Assembly (NCBI GenBank): GCA_049997955.1
Contig: JAEBDY010000008.1
Coordinates: forward strand, 248,001-312,000
Direction: 5' to 3'
DNA from: Umezawaea sp049997955
GTDB lineage: Bacteria; Actinomycetota; Actinomycetes; Mycobacteriales; Pseudonocardiaceae
DNA: 64,000 bases
The notes below the pieces were generated by a model. The model worked only from the letters and a program-made list of their open reading frames with translations. It did not search any database and had not been told where the DNA came from. Shown piece after piece: positions 19,814-27,975 of the stretch. The first letter of the stretch is position 1. Each line of letters opens with the position of its first letter. The translations under genes and the position numbers were made by a program.

Positions 19814-20380
19814 ATGATGCGCCCGCAAAGCCTCCGGGCCCGCGAATCGGTCCTCGCGGCGACCTGCGCCCTGCTGGCCGAGGGCGGCCTGCCCGCGGCG
19901 ACGGTCGACGCGATCAGCGCCCGGTCCGGGGTCAGCAAGGCCACGATCTACAAGCACTGGCCCAGTCGGACCGCCGTCGCCGCGGAGGCGTTCGGGATCA
20001 AGATGGCCAAGGCGGTGCCGCTGCCGGACACCGGGAGCACCGTCGGCGACTTCTCCCAGCAGGTGCGGCACGTCAGCGAGTTCTACGCCAGCCGCGCCGG
20101 GTCGACGTTCGCGCAGCTGCTGGCGGCGTGCGTGACCGATCCGGCGGGGGCCCCGTACTTCCGCGAGTTCTTCCTGGCCGGGCGGCGGGAGGCGATAGCG
20201 GTGCTGTGGCGACGGGCCGTGGAACGCGGGGACGTGAACGCGGAGGTCGACGTGGAGACCGCGATCGACCTGCTGTTCGGACCGCTCGTGTTCCGCCTGC
20301 TGAGCGGCCACGCTCCGCTCGGGCAAGCCGAGGCCGACGCGATCGCCGCCGCGGCCCTCGGCGGGCTGCTGGTGCGGTGA
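19814..20380 (+). CDS. TetR-family transcriptional regulator
   Basis: 188 residues. The DNA-binding part reads ALLAEGGLPAATVDAISARS followed by GVSKATIYKHWPSR; the C-terminus resembles TetR_C_11-type domains. ATG 19814 and ATG 19817 are adjacent alternatives. It follows the aldo/keto reductase gene on the same strand and may repress it through the palindrome at 18868-18883. A weak stem (CGGGCC 20437-20442 with GGCCCG 20454-20459) separates it from the convergent TetR gene. Confidence 0.88.
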   Translation: MMRPQSLRARESVLAATCALLAEGGLPAATVDAISARSGVSKATIYKHWPSRTAVAAEAFGIKMAKAVPLPDTGSTVGDFSQQVRHVSEFYASRAGSTFAQLLAACVTDPAGAPYFREFFLAGRREAIAVLWRRAVERGDVNAEVDVETAIDLLFGPLVFRLLSGHAPLGQAEADAIAAAALGGLLVR

Positions 20381-20465
20381 CCGGGCTGCCGCCACGCTGC
20401 TGGCGGGGGTTCGATCAGCGCGCGCTCGACGACGGGCGGGCCTGAGGCCCTTCGGCCCGGCGGAC

Positions 20466-21026
20466 CTACCCGCGAGGTCGTTCGAAGAACGCGATGAACT
20501 GCTCCATGGCCGCGTTGACGCCGTCCAGGTCGTTGGTGGCGACCAGGTCGAGCAGGAGGCCGCGGGACACGGCCAAACCGAGGCGGGCGCGGGCGCGGGC
20601 CTCGTGGAGGGGTACGCCCGCGCTGTGCTCGTGGGCCGCGAGGGGTTCGATCCACGAGTCGACGATGCCGTCGAGCAGCGCGCTGGTGCCGGGGCGGCCC
20701 TGGACGGCTTGGCCGTACAGCTCGAAGAACAGGCGTTCGTGGGCGCGCAGGGCGGGGTCGGTGAGGCGTTCCCAGAAGCGCCGGGCCAGGTCGGCGGGGG
20801 TGGCGTCGGGGTCGGCGGTGAGGTCGGCGAGCGCTTGGCGCTGGTTCTCCTCGACGGCGCGGACGACCGCGACGAGCAGGCCCTCCTTGGAACCGAAGTG
20901 GTAGCTGAGCATCCGGTGGCTGGTGCCGACGGCGGTCGCGAGCGAGCGGAGGCTCAGGTTGGTGAGGCCGTGCTCGGCGATGTGCTCGACCACGGCGGCG
21001 AGCAGGCGATCCCCTTGTCCCGGCAT
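20466..21026 (-). CDS. TetR-family transcriptional repressor
   Basis: 186 residues. The helix-turn-helix is LTNLSLRSLATAVGTSHRML followed by YHFGSKEGLLVAVV. ATG 21026 immediately abuts a pair of perfect GTACCA-NN-TGGTAC palindromes, and a TACCAT -10 box sits 7 nt upstream on this strand, so the mRNA is probably leaderless and the promoter is inside the operator. It is divergent from a SRPBCC-family gene that starts inside the same operators. Confidence 0.9.
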   Translation of the reverse strand: MPGQGDRLLAAVVEHIAEHGLTNLSLRSLATAVGTSHRMLSYHFGSKEGLLVAVVRAVEENQRQALADLTADPDATPADLARRFWERLTDPALRAHERLFFELYGQAVQGRPGTSALLDGIVDSWIEPLAAHEHSAGVPLHEARARARLGLAVSRGLLLDLVATNDLDGVNAAMEQFIAFFERPRG

Positions 21027-21056
21027 GTACCAGATGGTACATGTACCACATGGTAC
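21027..21056. promoter_or_regulatory. Two tandem perfect operators between TetR and SRPBCC genes
   Basis: GTACCAGATGGTAC (21027-21040) and GTACCACATGGTAC (21043-21056) are perfect 14-bp palindromes with the same arms and a 2-bp spacer. They touch the TetR start codon on one side and contain the first possible start codons of the divergent gene on the other. Confidence 0.8.
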
Positions 21057-21496
21057 AGAGAGTGGACGCCAGCGCGCGCACGACAGCCAGTCCGGAACAG
21101 GTGTACGCACTGGTCAGGGACGGTGCGACCTGGCCGGAGTGGTCGACGTTGGACTCGTTCGAGCTGGAACGGCCGGGTGAGACCGAACACGAGGGGCTCG
21201 GGGCGATCCGGGTGTTCCGCACGAAGCGGTTCCCGAAGCCGGTCGTGAGCCGGGAGGAGATCGTCGAACTGGTGCCCAACCGCAGGCTGGGGTACGTGCT
21301 GCTGTCCGGTTTGGCGGTGCGGGACTACCGGGCGTTCGTGGACGTCGAACCGGACGGCGAGGGCACCCGGATCAGGTGGCACTCGTCGTTCCGACCGGTC
21401 GTGCCCGGCACCGGCGGGCTCTACCGGCGGGCGTTGCAGAAGATCATGGAGAAGAGCGTGCGCGGTTTGGCCGACCACGCGGCGGGTAACACCTGA
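21041..21496 (+). CDS. SRPBCC-family (polyketide cyclase/START-like) protein
   Basis: 151 residues or slightly fewer. A helix-grip fold is suggested by VDASARTTASPEQVYALVRD, WPEWSTLDSFELERP and DVEPDGEGTRIRWHSSF. These proteins bind hydrophobic ligands in a cavity and act as cyclases or carriers; no catalytic residue can be named. Possible starts are ATG 21041, ATG 21050 and GTG 21062, the first two inside the operator palindromes. No ribosome site is seen, so a leaderless transcript is likely. Probably repressed by the divergent TetR protein. Confidence 0.8.
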   Translation: MYHMVQRVDASARTTASPEQVYALVRDGATWPEWSTLDSFELERPGETEHEGLGAIRVFRTKRFPKPVVSREEIVELVPNRRLGYVLLSGLAVRDYRAFVDVEPDGEGTRIRWHSSFRPVVPGTGGLYRRALQKIMEKSVRGLADHAAGNT

Positions 21497-21567
21497 GGGA
21501 AACCACACCTCGACCGTGGGGTTGCCTTCATGGTGGTCCTCAGGGTCTTCTACCTAGCGTGGAGGGC

Positions 21568-22203
21568 ATGAGCAACCCGATCACAGCAGTCGTCGAGTGG
21601 GTCACCGGACTGATGACCACGCTCGGCGCCCCCGGTGCCGGTATCGCCATCGCGTTGGAGAACCTGTTCCCCCCGCTGCCGAGCGAGCTGTTCCTCCCGT
21701 TGGCGGGCTTCACCGCCAGTCGCGGCGGGATGAGCCTGATCGCCGCGATCGCGTGGACCACTGCCGGGTCCGTGGTGGGTGCTCTGGCGCTGTACTACCT
21801 GGGCGCACTGCTCGGTCGGGAGCGGATCCGCGCCATCGCGCGGAAACTGCCGCTGGTCGACGTGTCCGACGTGGACCGGACCGAGGAGTGGTTCGCCAAG
21901 CACGGCGCCAAGGCGGTGTTCTTCGGCCGGATGATCCCGGTGTTCCGCAGCCTGGTCTCGATCCCGGCGGGCATCGAGCGGATGCCGCTGCCCAAGTTCA
22001 TCGGCCTGACCGCGCTGGGCAGCCTGATCTGGAACACCGCGCTGATCATGGCGGGCTTCCTGCTCGGCGAGAAGTGGCACGTGGTCGAGGAGTACGCGGG
22101 CTTCGTGTCCACGGGCATCCTGACGCTGGTCGGCGTCTCCGTCGTCTGGTTCGTGGTGTCCCGGCTGAACAAGCGCAAGCAGGACAGTCACGACCCGAGG
22201 TAG
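21568..22203 (+). CDS. DedA-family membrane protein
   Basis: 211 residues, four to five predicted helices. Family motifs are present: ENLFPPLPSELFLPLAGF near the N-terminus, and FFGRMIPVFRSLVSIPAG with the conserved Arg residues and GxxxG. DedA proteins act as lipid flippases or transporters for undecaprenyl phosphate and related lipids and support envelope stability. TAGCGT lies 7 nt before ATG 21568 (leaderless signature); GTG 21559 is an alternative. It overlaps the 3' end of the convergent response-regulator gene by 16 bp. Confidence 0.92.
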   Translation: MSNPITAVVEWVTGLMTTLGAPGAGIAIALENLFPPLPSELFLPLAGFTASRGGMSLIAAIAWTTAGSVVGALALYYLGALLGRERIRAIARKLPLVDVSDVDRTEEWFAKHGAKAVFFGRMIPVFRSLVSIPAGIERMPLPKFIGLTALGSLIWNTALIMAGFLLGEKWHVVEEYAGFVSTGILTLVGVSVVWFVVSRLNKRKQDSHDPR

Positions 22204-22826
22204 CGCAGCACCGCCAGCACCCTGCGGCTGTAACCGTCCACAGCGGACAGCCCGAACTTGTCGAACACGCTGTTGATGTGCTTCTCCACCGCGCTCTGCG
22301 ACACGTGCAACCGGGCCGCGATGGTCGCGTTCGTGCAGCCTTCGGCCATCGCGGCCAGCACGTCCCGTTCGCGGGGGCTCAACTTCCCGACCTCGCGGGT
22401 GGTGCGGGCCAGCAGCTGCCGCACCACCTCGGGGTCGAACGCGGCGCCACCCGATCCGACCCGCCGCAGGGCGTCGAGGAACTCGTCCACCCGCACGACC
22501 CGGTCCTTCAGCAGGTAGCCCACGCCGTCGGAGTGCTCGGTGAGCAGTTCGACGGCGTAGCGCTTCTCCACGTACTGCGACAGCACGAGCACCCCGACGG
22601 ACGGCCACCGGCGCCGGATCTCCAACGCCGCGTGCAACCCCTCGTCGGTGTTGGTCGGGGGCATCCGCACATCGGTCACGACCACGTCCGGCTGGTGCGC
22701 CGCGACCGCCTGCACCAGCGCACCGCCGTCACCCACGGCCGCTACGACCTCGTGCCCCTCCTCGACCAGCAGCCGCACCAGTCCTTCGCGCAGCAACGTC
22801 GAGTCCTCGGCCAGGATCACCCGCAC
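22188..22826 (-). CDS. NarL/LuxR-family response regulator
   Basis: 212 residues. The receiver domain has acidic residues ILAEDS, phospho-acceptor Asp in VVVTDVRMPP, Ser/Thr switch VLVLSQY and Lys in GYLLKDR. The C-terminal LuxR helix-turn-helix is LSPRERDVLAAMAEGCTNA followed by SQSAVEKHINSVFDKFGL. GTG 22826 has GGAG 5 nt upstream. It overlaps the end of the histidine-kinase gene by 10 bp, so the two form one operon and are partners. The target genes are unknown. Confidence 0.92.
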   Translation of the reverse strand: MRVILAEDSTLLREGLVRLLVEEGHEVVAAVGDGGALVQAVAAHQPDVVVTDVRMPPTNTDEGLHAALEIRRRWPSVGVLVLSQYVEKRYAVELLTEHSDGVGYLLKDRVVRVDEFLDALRRVGSGGAAFDPEVVRQLLARTTREVGKLSPRERDVLAAMAEGCTNATIAARLHVSQSAVEKHINSVFDKFGLSAVDGYSRRVLAVLRYLGS

Positions 22827-23887
22827 GGCAACTCCGCCGTGACCACCGTCGGCCCGCCGGCAGGACTGCTCACGGCGAACCGCCCGTCCAACGCGAAAAC
22901 CCGCCGCGCAAGCCCGGAAAGCCCACCGCCACCGGGATCCGCTCCCCCGCACCCGTCGTCCTCGACCCGCACCCGCACGACCTCCTCGTCCCGCTCGATC
23001 CCCACGGTGATCGAGGCGGCCCCCGAGTGCTTGGCCGCGTTCGTCACGGCCTCGCACACCACGAAGTACACCGCCGTCTCCACCTGCGCGGGCACCACGC
23101 CCCCGAGCCGCACCTCGATCCGCACCGGAATGGCGGACCGATCCGCCACAGCGGCCAGTGCCTCGCCCAGACCGAGTGAATCCAACGCGGCCGGGTACAC
23201 CCGCCAGGCGACCTCACGCAGATCTTCCAACACCCGCGCGGACTCCTCGTGCGCCTGGCGCACCAGGTCCTCAGCCTTGCCAGGATTCCGCCGAGCACGC
23301 CCGAGCAGCATCCCCAGGGCAACGAGCCGCTGCTGCACCCCGTCGTGCAGATCCCGCTCGATCCGCCGCCGCTCGGCGTCCACAGCCTCCACGATCCCGG
23401 CCCGACTCACCGCCAACTGCTCGATCCGCCGCCGCATCAACTCCCGCTCACCAACCCCGAGGAACCGGTGGGCAACCTTCCCCTCCAACGCGACAACCCC
23501 CAGAATCCCCTGCGCCTCCACGAAGAGCAGCACCACACCGGCCAACGCGGACCAGCCGAGCTCACCCAGGTTGGACAGGTCCAGCACCCCCGTGACCAAC
23601 CGCCAGGCAATGACAACAGCCCAGAACAAGCCGTAGAAGAGCCAGGCCAGCACAACACCGCCAAGCAGCCCGACCACCGCACGCACCAGGACGAACCGAC
23701 GTGCTTGGTGGTGGTCCAGAGGCTCAGCGCTGTCAACACCGAGCAACACCAACAGCCGCCAACGCTCCAACTCGGCAAACCAGGAAACAACCCGCACGGA
23801 AGACCAGGCAACAACAAGCACGGGCAACTCAACCAGCGCACCAAGAAAGCCGAACAGCAGCCCACCAACCAACCGAACAGCTCTCAC
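22817..23887 (-). CDS. Sensor histidine kinase (HisKA_3 type)
   Basis: 356 residues. Several N-terminal membrane helices (FGFLGALVELPVLVVAW, LVRAVVGLLGGVVLAWLFYG) are followed by a dimerisation/phospho-acceptor helix (RIERDLHDGVQQRLVALG, His in HDG) and a HATPase domain (VCEAVTNAAKHSG, DDGCGG). Partner of the overlapping NarL-type regulator. GTG 23887 with GGGGGA 7 nt upstream is chosen; the frame stays open upstream through an 8-bp tandem repeat and a family B element, which are almost certainly non-coding. The signal is unknown. Confidence 0.88.
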   Translation of the reverse strand: MRAVRLVGGLLFGFLGALVELPVLVVAWSSVRVVSWFAELERWRLLVLLGVDSAEPLDHHQARRFVLVRAVVGLLGGVVLAWLFYGLFWAVVIAWRLVTGVLDLSNLGELGWSALAGVVLLFVEAQGILGVVALEGKVAHRFLGVGERELMRRRIEQLAVSRAGIVEAVDAERRRIERDLHDGVQQRLVALGMLLGRARRNPGKAEDLVRQAHEESARVLEDLREVAWRVYPAALDSLGLGEALAAVADRSAIPVRIEVRLGGVVPAQVETAVYFVVCEAVTNAAKHSGAASITVGIERDEEVVRVRVEDDGCGGADPGGGGLSGLARRVFALDGRFAVSSPAGGPTVVTAELPCG

Positions 23888-23921
23888 CAAGAAATCCCCC
23901 ACCACACAACACAACCCCCAC

Positions 23922-23977
23922 GCACCCAGGCACCCAGGCACCCAGGCACCCAGGCACCCAGGCACCCAGGCACCCAG
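23922..23977. repeat. Tandem repeat, 7 x 8 bp (GCACCCAG)
   Basis: Seven exact copies of GCACCCAG, 35 bp upstream of the histidine-kinase start. The array sits where that operon's promoter would be expected, so copy number could affect expression. Confidence 0.95.
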
Positions 23978-24023
23978 GCCAACGACACCTGACCCACAAC
24001 CAACCGAGGCCAGGGCCACAAAC

Positions 24024-24142
24024 GTGGCCGATTTTACTCGGGGGATTTGACCCTTAAAATTGGAGATCGGGCAGGCTTTCGGGACTGCCCTTTTAGCCCG
24101 ATCAAGGGTCAAATCGAGGGGTCCCCGAGTCAAATCGGCCAC
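24024..24142. repeat. Family B MITE-like element, copy B1
   Basis: 119 bp with about 20-bp terminal inverted repeats (GTGGCCGATTTNACTCGGGG). A second inverted pair GATTTGACCCTT/AAGGGTCAAATC lies inside, and a central hairpin GATCGGGC...GCCCGATC in the middle. Matched by copies at 34226, 47954 and 61844. No coding capacity is supported and no clear target-site duplication is seen. Confidence 0.9.
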
Positions 24143-24271
24143 AGCACGACGGCAGCGGAGCCAGGTCTTCAGCACGACGGCGATGGAGCCAGGCCCTCAG
24201 CACAACGACAGCGGAACCAGGCCTTCAACACAACGACAGCGGAACCAGGCCTTCAGCACAACGACAGCGGA
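24142..24271. repeat. Tandem repeat, 4.6 x 28 bp abutting element B1
   Basis: Units begin at 24142, 24170, 24198, 24226 and 24254 (CAGCACAACGACAGCGGAAC consensus start). The first unit begins in the conserved right edge of element B1 (CACAGCACGAC). Divergence between units rises toward B1. No spacers, so not a CRISPR. Confidence 0.85.
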
Positions 24272-24309
24272 CTCAAGGCCACAACACCCCAAATGCAGCC
24301 CCACCCCAC

Positions 24310-25356
24310 CTACCCCACCAAAACCGGAGCCAACAACTCCTTGATCTCCCGCACAGCGGCCCGCCCAGCCCGCGACGCCCCCACCGTGCTGGCGGAGGGC
24401 CCGTACCCGACCAGGTGCACCCGAGGTTCGGCGACGACCCGAGTGCCGTCCACCTTGATCCCACCTCCGTGCCCGCGCAGCTTCAACGGAGCCAGGTGGT
24501 CGACTGCGGCCCGGAACCCGGTGGCCCACAGGATCGCGTCGGCTCGCACCTCACGACCGTCGTCCCACACCACCCCGGTGGGCGTGATCCGGGAGAACAT
24601 GGGCAGCCGTTCCATCAGCCCGGCCTCCTGCGCCGCCCGCACCGACGGCGTCCGGAACAGCCTGGTAACGCTCACCACGCTCGCAGGCGGCCGGCCGGCG
24701 CGCACGGCCTCGTCGACCCGCGCCACCACGGCCCGACCGATCTCGTGCGTGAACGGCTCGTCGGTGAACAGCGGCTCCCGACGGGTCACCCACGTGGTGG
24801 TCGCGACCTGCTGGATCTCCATCTGCAGCTGGATCGCGGACGACCCACCGCCGACCACGACGACGTGCTGCCCGGCGAACTCCTCCGGCCGCGTGTAGTC
24901 GGCCGTGTGCAGCTGGCGCCCCTGGAACAGCTCCTGGCCGGGGTAGTGCGGCCAGAACGGGTGGGTCCACGTCCCCGTGGCGTTGATCAGCGCACGGGCG
25001 GACCAGGTCTCGTCCGCGCTCTCCACCAGGAGCCCACCGTCGCCGTACCGGACCGAGGAAACCGTGACCGGACGCCGCACCTGGATCCCGTTCCGCCGCT
25101 CGAAGTCGGCGAAGTAGGCGGGCAGCACCTCGTTGGCGGGCGCGCGGTCGTCCACCACCTCGAACGGCATGCCGGGCAGGTCGTGGATGCCGTGGACGGT
25201 GGCCATGCGCAACGTCGGCCACCGGTGCTGCCAAGCGCCACCGGGGCCGCTGTCGGCGTCCAGGACCACGTGGTCCAGCCCTGCCCGGCGCAGGAAGTAC
25301 CCGCTGGACAGGCCCGCCTGCCCCGCCCCGATCACCACCACGTCGACGCTGATCAC
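24310..25356 (-). CDS. FAD-dependent NAD(P)-binding oxidoreductase (flavin monooxygenase-like)
   Basis: About 348 residues. FAD motif VVVIGAGQAGLSSGYFL at the start, GGAWQHRWPTLRMATV next, NADPH motif VVVGGGSSAIQLQME in the middle and ILWATGFRAAV near the end. The layout resembles small flavoprotein monooxygenases of the TrkA/CzcO type rather than Baeyer-Villiger enzymes, as no FxGxxxHxxxW fingerprint is present. GTG 25356 is chosen; GTG 25374 is possible. It is divergent from the luciferase-like gene, with a long hairpin between them. The substrate is unknown. Confidence 0.85.
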   Translation of the reverse strand: MISVDVVVIGAGQAGLSSGYFLRRAGLDHVVLDADSGPGGAWQHRWPTLRMATVHGIHDLPGMPFEVVDDRAPANEVLPAYFADFERRNGIQVRRPVTVSSVRYGDGGLLVESADETWSARALINATGTWTHPFWPHYPGQELFQGRQLHTADYTRPEEFAGQHVVVVGGGSSAIQLQMEIQQVATTTWVTRREPLFTDEPFTHEIGRAVVARVDEAVRAGRPPASVVSVTRLFRTPSVRAAQEAGLMERLPMFSRITPTGVVWDDGREVRADAILWATGFRAAVDHLAPLKLRGHGGGIKVDGTRVVAEPRVHLVGYGPSASTVGASRAGRAAVREIKELLAPVLVG

Positions 25357-25542
25357 ACCTGCTGGAACGCACACGACCCGAACTCGCTTCCGTCACCTTC
25401 GTCACAGCGCGGGGTCCGGCCGATCGCCCTCGCGCAGCAGCGCGGCGTTCAAGCAGGGCCGGTCGCGGTTCGGCGACGTGCCGCCACGCCCGTGCGTCCA
25501 CCTGGCGGACCGCACCACCGGCGGCTGCGCCTGTGACCGGTG

Positions 25543-25570
25543 GCACGGGCGGGAATGTTCCCGCCCGTGC
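25543..25570 (+). promoter_or_regulatory. Perfect 13-bp inverted repeat in the leader of the luciferase-like gene
   Basis: GCACGGGCGGGAA-TG-TTCCCGCCCGTGC, an uninterrupted stem with a 2-nt spacer, ends 17 bp before ATG 25588. As DNA it could be an operator; as RNA it would sit just ahead of the start. There is no T-run, so it is not a classical terminator. Confidence 0.6.
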
Positions 25571-25587
25571 GCGCGGTTGCCCTTGGC

Positions 25588-26595
25588 ATGAGCCGACTCC
25601 GCGACGTTCCGCTGTCCGTTCTCGACCTCGCCACGATCGGCAGCGGGTCCAACGCGACAACGGCGCTGCGGGACACGACCGAGCTGGCCCAGCACGTCGA
25701 GCGCCTGGGCTACACCCGGTTCTGGCTGGCCGAGCACCACAGCATGCCGGGCATCGCCAGTTCCGCTCCCGCGATCCTGATCGGCCACGTCGCCGCGGCC
25801 ACGTCGACGCTGCGCGTGGGTTCCGGCGGGGTGATGCTCCCGAACCACGCGCCGCTCGTCGTCGCCGAGCAGTTCGGCACGCTGACCGCGCTGCACCCCG
25901 ACCGCATCGACCTCGGCATCGGGCGCGCGCCCGGCACGGACCAGAAGACGGCCCGCGCGCTGCGCCGGTCGACCGGAACGCTGTCGGCCGAGGACTTCCC
26001 GCAGCAGCTGACCGAGCTGATGGGCTACTTCGACGGGACGGAGGACATCACCGCGGTGCCCAGCACGGGCAACAAGCCGCCGGTGTGGCTGCTGGGTTCC
26101 AGCGGCTACAGCGCGCAGGTCGCGGGCCTCCTGGGCCTGCCCTTCGCGTTCGCCCACCACTTCAGCGCCGAGAACACGCTGCCCGCGCTCGCGCTGTACC
26201 GGCAGAACTTCCGGCCGTCCGCCGTGCTGAGCGAGCCGTACGCGATGGTGTGCGCGGCCGTGATCGCCGCCGACACCGCCGAGCACGCCCGGTGGATCTC
26301 GGCCCCGGCCGGTCTCGCGTTCCTGAAGCTGCGCGGCGGCAAGCCGGGGCTGTTCCCGTCGCCGGAGGAGGCGGCCGAGTACCAGTACAGCGACATCGAG
26401 CGGATGTTCATCGAGGACCGGGCGTCGTCCATGGTCATCGGCGACCCCGCGACCGTCGACGCCGGACTGGCCAAGCTGCTCGACGACACGCGGGCCGACG
26501 AGTTGATGATCACGACGATGGTGCACTCCAACACCGACCGGATGCGGTCGTACGAGCTGGTCACGGAGCTGGCGGGCCGATCGGTCACCGTGTGA
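25588..26595 (+). CDS. LLM-class flavin-dependent oxidoreductase (luciferase-like)
   Basis: 335 residues, bacterial-luciferase TIM barrel of the MsnO8/alkanal-monooxygenase-like group. Recognised by VPLSVLDLATIG at the start, FWLAEHHSMPGIASSAP, the FMN-binding LRVGSGGVMLPNHAP, IDLGIGRAPGTD and PPVWLLGSSGYSAQ. It uses reduced flavin and oxygen; the substrate is unknown. ATG 25588 is chosen as the family start (MSRLRDVPLSVLDLA). The gene stands alone on this strand, with a perfect hairpin in its short leader and a strong stem-loop after its stop. Confidence 0.9.
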   Translation: MSRLRDVPLSVLDLATIGSGSNATTALRDTTELAQHVERLGYTRFWLAEHHSMPGIASSAPAILIGHVAAATSTLRVGSGGVMLPNHAPLVVAEQFGTLTALHPDRIDLGIGRAPGTDQKTARALRRSTGTLSAEDFPQQLTELMGYFDGTEDITAVPSTGNKPPVWLLGSSGYSAQVAGLLGLPFAFAHHFSAENTLPALALYRQNFRPSAVLSEPYAMVCAAVIAADTAEHARWISAPAGLAFLKLRGGKPGLFPSPEEAAEYQYSDIERMFIEDRASSMVIGDPATVDAGLAKLLDDTRADELMITTMVHSNTDRMRSYELVTELAGRSVTV

Positions 26596-26661
26596 TCAAC
26601 TAACCCGAACGGGTGATTGGACGGCAGGGGTGTAGCACCTGCCGCGCACCGGGCGATCACC

Positions 26662-26789
26662 TAGTTGAGCGCGCACGCCCCCCGACGCGCTCAACTACTG
26701 CCGGGCCCTCGGGCCCGGGGTTGCAGTACTGGATATCGGCCGCCGCCGCGATCGGCGTGGGTGGTGCCCCCGTGGTACCGCCCACGCCG
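26662..26789 (+). other. Structured 336-bp intergenic region with three stem-loops
   Basis: The gap 26596-26931 holds three strong stems. TAGTTGAGCGCG (26662-26673) pairs with 26686-26697. CCGGGCCC (26701-26708) pairs with GGGCCCGG (26711-26718). CGGCGTGGG (26753-26761) pairs with CCCACGCCG (26781-26789). The first may terminate the luciferase-like gene; the others could belong to the lipoprotein leader or to a small RNA. No ORF is supportable here. Confidence 0.5.
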
Positions 26790-26931
26790 TCGGCCGCTGG
26801 TCATCACGGCTTGGCCACATCCCGGCACCAGGTGCGAATCAAGCCCCGAAATCAGCCCCGCGCTTCCCAAAACACCGTCATGGTGGTGGCAGTCGTAGTC
26901 GCGCCCACCGCCAGGGCGGAAAGGGGAGTTC

Positions 26932-27480
26932 GTGAAGTTCGCCAAAATGGCCGTCGGCATCTGCCTGACCCTGGCCGTGGCGGGATGTGCGGGCGCCCCC
27001 GATCTCGTCAGTGCTCCGGTCGCCCAGGCGGGCGAAACCCCGTCCGTCCGGCAGGGCGGTGTGGCCGAAGCGCCCTCCGCCGCCCCGTTCACCGCTTTCG
27101 GCGCGCAGCACGTGTGGACCACCGGCCTGTCGATCACGATCGCCCAGCCGAAGTCGCTCCAGCCCAGCGACACCGCGTTCCCGCAGGCGCCGCGCATGGC
27201 CGTGTTCACCGTGACGATCACCAACGGCAGCAAGTCCGAGTACCGGCCCACCCAGCTGCTGGTCCGCGCGCTCACCGACGGCGGGGCCTCGCAGGAGGTC
27301 ATCGACTCCGTGCAGGGCCTCAACGGCATCGCCACCGCGGTCCGCGAACTCCCACCGGGCCGCGACACCACCGTCACGCTGGCGTTCGTGGCCCCCAAGG
27401 AGCCGGTGCGCATGCAGCTCGTCGTCGAACCGAACGGCGCGGGCCAAGAACCCAGCGCCACCTTCGAAGGCCAGGCCTGA
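26932..27480 (+). CDS. Secreted lipoprotein with DUF4352-like domain
   Basis: 182 residues. A signal peptide with lipobox (LTLAVAGC, Cys at about 21) predicts attachment to the outer face of the membrane. The mature part is an immunoglobulin-like beta-rich domain resembling DUF4352: FTVTITNGSKSEYRPTQL and VRELPPGRDTTVTLAFVAP. These domains occur in extracellular binding proteins of unknown ligand. GTG 26932 has GGGGAG 5 nt upstream. A 336-bp structured gap precedes it; bcp follows 15 bp after its stop but has its own start signal. Confidence 0.85.
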   Translation: MKFAKMAVGICLTLAVAGCAGAPDLVSAPVAQAGETPSVRQGGVAEAPSAAPFTAFGAQHVWTTGLSITIAQPKSLQPSDTAFPQAPRMAVFTVTITNGSKSEYRPTQLLVRALTDGGASQEVIDSVQGLNGIATAVRELPPGRDTTVTLAFVAPKEPVRMQLVVEPNGAGQEPSATFEGQA

Positions 27481-27495
27481 GTACCGTTCCACCTC

Positions 27496-27969
27496 ATGAG
27501 TGAGCAGGAACGACTCTCCCCCGGCGACCAGGCGCCGGCCTTCACCCTCCCCGACAGCGAGGGCAAGCCGGTCTCGCTGTCGGACTACCTGGGCAGGTCC
27601 GTCGTCGTCTACTTCTACCCGGCCGCCGGCACCCCCGGCTGCACCAAGCAGGCCTGCGACTTCCGCGACAGCACCGGCTCGCTCGGCGAGTCCGGCTACG
27701 ACGTCGTCGGCATCTCCCCGGACAAGCAGGAGAAGCTGGCCAAGTTCGCCGCGGCCGAGGGCCTGAACTTCCCGCTGCTGTCCGATGTGGACCGTTCGGT
27801 CCTGACCGCGTGGGGCGTGTACGGCGAGAAGCAGAACTACGGCAAGACCGTCGTCGGCGTGATCCGCTCGACGTTCCTGGTGGACGCCGAGGGCAAGATC
27901 GCGAAGGCGATGTACAACGTCCGCGCCACCGGCCACGTGGCGAAGCTGCTGCGCGAACTGCCCGCCTGA
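27496..27969 (+). CDS. bcp: Thioredoxin-dependent thiol peroxidase (Bcp/PrxQ)
   Basis: 157-residue peroxiredoxin that reduces hydrogen peroxide and organic peroxides in the cytosol with thioredoxin as donor. Peroxidatic Cys49 (AGTPGCTKQ) and resolving Cys54 five residues later mark the PrxQ two-Cys type; TFLVDAEGKI is the C-terminal signature. The length is typical. TACCGT lies 8 nt before ATG 27496, compatible with a leaderless transcript. A perfect bidirectional terminator follows. Confidence 0.95.
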   Translation: MSEQERLSPGDQAPAFTLPDSEGKPVSLSDYLGRSVVVYFYPAAGTPGCTKQACDFRDSTGSLGESGYDVVGISPDKQEKLAKFAAAEGLNFPLLSDVDRSVLTAWGVYGEKQNYGKTVVGVIRSTFLVDAEGKIAKAMYNVRATGHVAKLLRELPA

Positions 27970-27975
27970 TCCCGC

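Noticed and set aside
24024..24142. Small conserved proteins encoded in family B elements
   Set aside because: Frames stay open in several copies in both directions because the element is conserved as DNA; no ribosome site or consistent start is seen.
23888..24175. N-terminal extension of the histidine kinase
   Set aside because: It would be built from the 8-bp tandem repeat and element B1 (repeating CLGAWVPG); the GTG at 23887 has a ribosome site and precedes the first real membrane helix.
24142..24271. Possible CRISPR array
   Set aside because: The 28-bp units are direct tandem copies with no spacers, and no cas gene is present. The same applies to 34064-34205.
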